DNA of 10,674 nucleotides from Euperipatoides rowelli (Eukaryota; Onychophora; Udeonychophora; Euonychophora; Peripatopsidae), in assembly GCA_003024985.2 (NCBI GenBank), contig PXIH01S0009298.1. One strand, 5' to 3'. The notes beneath the pieces are model-generated. The model ran no database searches. It saw nothing but the letters and a program-made list of their open reading frames with translations, and was not told the origin of the DNA. This document shows positions 6,906-10,674 of this stretch, one piece after another (the first letter of the stretch is position 1; each line of letters starts with the position of its first letter). The position numbers and the translations under genes are program-made.

Positions 6906-8227
6906 AAAAAGAGCAAACATTCCTTAACCAAAGTACAAATATTTTTTAACCTATCAATTGATTTAATAAATGAACCAAAAATTGTTTTTATTTTTTTGTA
7001 AGGATCCCCCTTCTCTCACTAAAAAAATTATCAAAATTGCCCTTTTAGCTCTAAATCCAGTCTCATATTACGCGTATATATGGCAAATATTCCTATTGGT
7101 GTGTCTTTGACGAGGTGTGTGTGGAAGTGCATTTGTAGGAACGCTTCTTATTTGTCCAATTCCCTCTGAAAAATCAATAAATCTGTAACAATTGATGAAT
7201 AATTACTTTCTTACTTAATCAAGTCTTGAGTCACTCCCACACAATGTGTAGCCTACATAATATGCTGGTTTGACATTTTTCTATAGCCTCATTACAAAGA
7301 CAAGCATACAGATTATTGAAGTAAAGCTGTGTTTTTACATCGAGTAAAAGTAAGTAAAGCCTAAATGTGCAAGTGTTTTGATTCTTTGTTCAGCTAACTG
7401 ATCATTTTTTTAATTGATAAAAGCTGAATCGTGGAATAAAGCAATGAATTAACATTGGAAACTGCACTATCCCACACTCCAAGTGCCTATAATACTATGG
7501 CTTATTATAACCCATAAACCACAATAAGAACAGGTATACAATAAGCTAGATTCTGTTTCTTGTTTTCAAGGATTTATTATTTTAAACAATAAATATTATG
7601 AAAACATTCGATAATAATGGCTACTTTATAATCTATTTATTAACAATTTTGGATCTACAGTATAGGATAGCCTACAGCATTATTACTCAATTAGCATGAA
7701 TGTTTATTCATATCTTTTCTTATTTGTGTGAGGCTATTGTGATACGGTATTATAAAAGCAATTAATAACAATACCTGGCAAATACATACACTTTTCCATC
7801 CATTGTTTCATTTTATATTTATCAGAAAAGCATTATATGAACACAAAAATAGCACTAATTACGTTAATCATTATACATTTACCAAATACTTCAGTTCCCA
7901 ACAGCAAGAGCATGAGACATGGAAGAGTGAAAAGCAATGTAAACAAATAACAACGTTTTCCAAATACAGAAATATGGGCGGTCAAATAAATATGCATCTG
8001 TCAATTTTCTGAATATGAATATGTAGTGTATTTGTCATATACATACATTATCTGGGAAAATATTAATGTTGTTACACGATTAAATTCAATCACAAATGTT
8101 ATCGAAATACTGAAAGTAAAGAGAATTATTTTCCCCACCTTAAAGTATCCTTATTCTAAATAATGTTTGGCATTTATTTTTTATATTTATATAAACAGTA
8201 TATATAAGTTTAGTAGGAATGGATCTA
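6906..8227. other. AT-rich non-coding stretch
   Basis: No gene, RNA or clear repeat is seen over about 1.3 kb. The 69-codon open frame at 7803-8012 has no recognisable motif. TAGCCTAC occurs at about 7250-7257 and 7669-7676 (also about 4161-4168), which may be a word of some dispersed repeat. Confidence 0.5.
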
Positions 8228-8247
8228 CCCTCCCCCCCCCTCCCTCC
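8228..8247 (-). repeat. C-rich tract, G-quadruplex potential on the minus strand
   Basis: CCC T C9 T CCC T CC forms four G3 tracts with very short loops when read on the minus strand, provided the 9-base run is split in two. It stands alone in AT-rich sequence. No promoter or gene start is visible nearby. Confidence 0.55.
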
Positions 8248-8522
8248 ACTGCTCGTAATTAAGATATTATAAAGGGGAACAAATAAGATCACAACTTTGA
8301 AATATCCTATATAATAAAACACTCAACTTTATAGAAAAACGCATGTTCAAGATTTTTCGCATTTAGATAATTTTATTATTATTAAACAATAAGATAAGAT
8401 ATACTGTAATACAGATTTAGATAATAAAAACCACATATTTTTTTTTCATTTGAATATTTTGAAACTTACGTTATATCATTAAGAGATATTTGTAACCATT
8501 TCTAAAATTATTTTATTAATAA
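8248..8522. other. AT-rich non-coding stretch
   Basis: No feature is recognised. There are scattered ATT runs near 8370-8385. Confidence 0.45.
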
Positions 8523-8568
8523 GGGGATGAGGGATAGGGAATGGAGGTCTCAGGATTTGGGATAGGGA
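8523..8568 (+). repeat. G-rich patch with repeated GGGATAGGGA
   Basis: GGGGATGAGGGATAGGGAATGG is followed 19 bases later by GGGATAGGGA, so GGGATAGGGA occurs twice (8531-8540 and 8559-8568). It has five G3 or longer runs in 46 bases, three with short loops. It could fold as a G-quadruplex. No association with a gene is visible. Confidence 0.5.
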
Positions 8569-9712
8569 TATCTAGAGCCCCACTTTATTTCAATTCACAA
8601 GGAACTTTTTAGCTAGTATAGTATTAATTGAACATTTTTAATTTAGGTTTTCTTTTTTTGTAATGCTATAATTTAAATTTTTTTAAACAATAATTTAATT
8701 TTTCAAGCTTTTTATAAAATAAAATAATATTTTTTGAAGATAAAAAATTCTCAAATTATTAAAACTGAAGAAAGCCTTATAATTTTTTTTTTTTTACAAA
8801 TGCACCATCAAAATGAATTAACTGTTGCATCTCTTGTATATTCTTAAGTCCAATTATTCATATTAAGCTGATGAATGTTTCGTGTCGGGATTAAATCAAT
8901 TTACAGATTTTAAAAATCTTTTAAATTATAATGGACAGGAGAAATAATAAAAAATAAAATTAATATCTTAATCTTGATTTTATAAATATAAATATAACTA
9001 TGCTTTCAATTAATTTTTATTTTTATTTTTTTACAATGAATTACAATAAGAATAAAATGACAAGAACATTATGTGTTGTACTATACACGTCACAAACAAT
9101 TTCTAAATTAATCACTCATTCCAAAACACTTCCTTTTAATTCTTTAACTTAAGAAATAAAATTTTAATTTTGTTTTTTATTTAAAAACCATTTAATCAGC
9201 ATATTTAAAAATTAATATATTGTTTCCTGAGAAAGTTTCCTTTAATATTCTGTATTTTCAGTCTTCCATACAGTAGCTAATATGCAGTAGCTAATACTAT
9301 GTGAGCTATCTCACAAAAGCAAATTCTTAAAATGAGTTTTTTTTAATGGTGAGTCATTTATAAAGAGCCAGCTCATTGCATGTGAGTCAATTATTTTATA
9401 ACTTTTACTTTGAACTTCAATAGTTATAACAAGTATTGGGGATTTGTTGTATTAGGAATTTATATTTAGATAATGGCAGTGTGAAGTTCAGCTTTTTCTT
9501 GTGAGTGGAGAGTGAGTGGCTCACCATAGTGAGTGATTCAAAATGAACTACTAGTTAGTAATTGTGAAGAAGTTTACACAGTTCCAGGGATATGCCCAGG
9601 GAATTGTAATTGGTGGGACTCGCAAGGGGGAGCTAAGTCTATTGAAGCTTAGTTTTTTTAATTACTTGTTCTGAGTTGTCATTCAATGAAATCTATAATA
9701 AAAAGTTAAAGC
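8569..9712. other. AT-rich non-coding stretch
   Basis: No gene is recognisable over about 1.1 kb. It contains many A/T homopolymers, a 14-base tandem duplication (9270-9297), and a patch at about 9341-9545 where GTGAG/TGAGTCA words recur. The part at about 9575-9645 is less AT-rich and contains CCAGGGATATGCCCAGGG. Confidence 0.5.
9270..9297 (+). repeat. Two-copy 14-bp tandem duplication
   Basis: ACAGTAGCTAATAT is followed directly by GCAGTAGCTAATAC. The 12 inner bases are identical. GTGAGCTATCTCAC, a 5-bp stem, follows at 9301-9314. This is a small local duplication with no evident function. Confidence 0.6.
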
Positions 9713-10329
9713 TCAAATGTAAAAGAGTCTTTAAATTTTTTTATTATTGATTTTCAAAGATAATTACTAAAAAAAAAATTCCACTGGAAAAAAAAATTNA
9801 AATGCATAAAAAAAAAGTTATTTAAAGATAAAATTAAGACTATTGCTATCCTCAGTCTGAGATTACAAATTGAAACTTTCACATGTTTTTTGGTTTGAGA
9901 TTAATTTGATGACGAAACAGTCTTTACAGATGTTTCTTTGTAATGATTTAACATGTAAATAGAGATATGTTTAACTTTTATTATAGGTCAATTGGATCAT
10001 AATAGCACAAGGATGAATTTGATTATGATTTTTTACAAGTATTTAAACACTTAGTCCATATGATTTTCAGCCTAAAGCTGACAAAGATATCAAATATTCT
10101 GCAGTTAAGTATAACAATCTGTATTCATTTCTAGTCTATGACATCACAAAATATCTCACCTGATGTATACAGTGGACAATGTTGTTTTAAGGGGGAGAAG
10201 CTAAAGACAATTATTTTAAAAATTGAATTGCAAATAACTATTTTTTTTTATTTTTTAGTGAATATTTTTTTTAGTAAAAATCTTTGAAAATCAATAATAA
10301 AAAAAATTAAAATAATCCGTTACATTTGA
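9713..10329. mobile_element. Non-autonomous element with ~100-bp terminal inverted repeats
   Basis: TCAAATGTAA (9713-9722) is inverted at 10320-10329. Inward, 9736-9760 is the exact reverse complement of 10281-10305 (25 bases: T7, then ATTATTGATTTTCAAAGA). The match continues past TTACTAAAAAAA, ATTC(C)ACT and an A-run, and ends around GTTATTT (about 9818-9824, inverted near 10227-10233). The arms are about 100-115 bp and the interior is about 390 bp. The interior has no open reading frame of note, so any transposase would have to act in trans. One N (9799) lies in the left arm. The flanks show no convincing target-site duplication, so the superfamily is unassigned. Confidence 0.7.
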
Positions 10330-10387
10330 CCTACCTCTGTGCCATAGTTTTCATTATATTTTTAAAAATCATCATCGCTGCTCCTCA

Positions 10388-10674
10388 CATTTATAAATAT
10401 GCCCGGCTAGATGATGCTCTATATAAATACACTTGGCTAAATGATGCTCTTTATAAATAGATACACGGCTAAATGATACCTTTATAAATACACACAGATA
10501 AATGATGCCCTTTATAAATACACAGTGCTAAATGATGCCCTTTATAAATACACTTGGCTAAATGATGCTCTTTAGAAATAGATACATGGCTAAATGATAC
10601 CTTTATAATACACACTGATAAATGATGCCCTTTATAAATACACAGAGCTAAATGATGCCCTTTATAAATACACA
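10388..10674 (+). repeat. Minisatellite, ~30-bp monomer with four-monomer higher-order period
   Basis: The monomer consensus is ATGATGCCCTTTATAAATAC followed by a variable ACxxxGCTAA end. Units begin at 10411, 10441, 10473, 10502, 10532, 10562, 10594, 10622 and 10652, with lengths of 30, 32, 29, 30, 30, 32, 28 and 30 and then a cut-off copy. A degenerate start lies at about 10388-10410. Unit types recur every fourth copy: the 32-base GATAC(A) types (10441, 10562), the short ATGATACC types ending GATAA (10473, 10594), and the CACAG.GCTAA types (10502, 10622). The higher-order period is therefore about 121 bp. The array runs off the window end, so its full length is unknown. Confidence 0.9.

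Noticed and set aside
9341-9545. Recurring TGAGTCA/GTGAG words (AP-1-like)
   Set aside because: Irregular spacing and short words. No gene or promoter context supports an enhancer.
9624-10210. AAGGGGGAG..CTAA occurring at about 9625-9637 and 10190-10205
   Set aside because: Only about a dozen matching bases with a gap. It is too weak to call a direct repeat or a target duplication of the 9713-10329 element.
10388-10674. CRISPR array
   Set aside because: The units are contiguous and mutually similar over their full length, with no unique spacers, and the context is eukaryotic. This is a minisatellite.

Overview
This is AT-rich eukaryotic, almost certainly animal, genomic DNA with no intact host gene that I can support. 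Signs of a nuclear invertebrate-type genome are long A/T homopolymers, micro- and minisatellite DNA, a dead non-LTR retrotransposon fragment with a (AAT)n/(AAAT)n-type tail, and several fold-back (MITE-like) inverted repeats. There are no bacterial operons, ribosome-binding sites or dense coding. I cannot name the species. An AT-rich invertebrate such as an arthropod or mollusc is the best guess and is inference only. Two N bases (5335 and 9799) are ambiguous assembly positions.

Layout. 1-2000: a cluster of three successive inverted-repeat structures. These are a degenerate one (about 418-687), a compact palindrome (about 1035-1226) and a large fold-back (about 1476-1982), which also carries a direct repeat of its own left flank. 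2000-3490: unremarkable sequence with one perfect short hairpin. About 3494-4140: a possible old non-autonomous transposon remnant that ends near a perfect 12-bp stem capped by a GAAA tetraloop (4096-4123). 4942-5517, minus strand: the 3' end of a CR1/Jockey-group LINE, 5'-truncated, encoding only the C-terminal part of ORF2. 5518-9712: mostly featureless AT-rich DNA with a pol III A-box-like fragment (6288-6298), a 108-bp hairpin (6798-6905) and three G-rich/C-rich patches that could form G-quadruplexes. 9713-10329: an element of about 617 bp with roughly 100-bp terminal inverted repeats and no coding capacity. 10388 to the window end: a minisatellite of about 30-bp monomers arranged in a four-monomer higher-order repeat of about 121 bp.

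The genes do not work together here, because there are none beyond the dead retrotransposon piece. The picture is an intergenic or intronic region built from decayed transposable elements and running into a tandem array. The best candidates for something undescribed are the 9713-10329 inverted-repeat element, the 1476-1982 fold-back with its internal direct repeat, the tetraloop hairpin, and the higher-order minisatellite.
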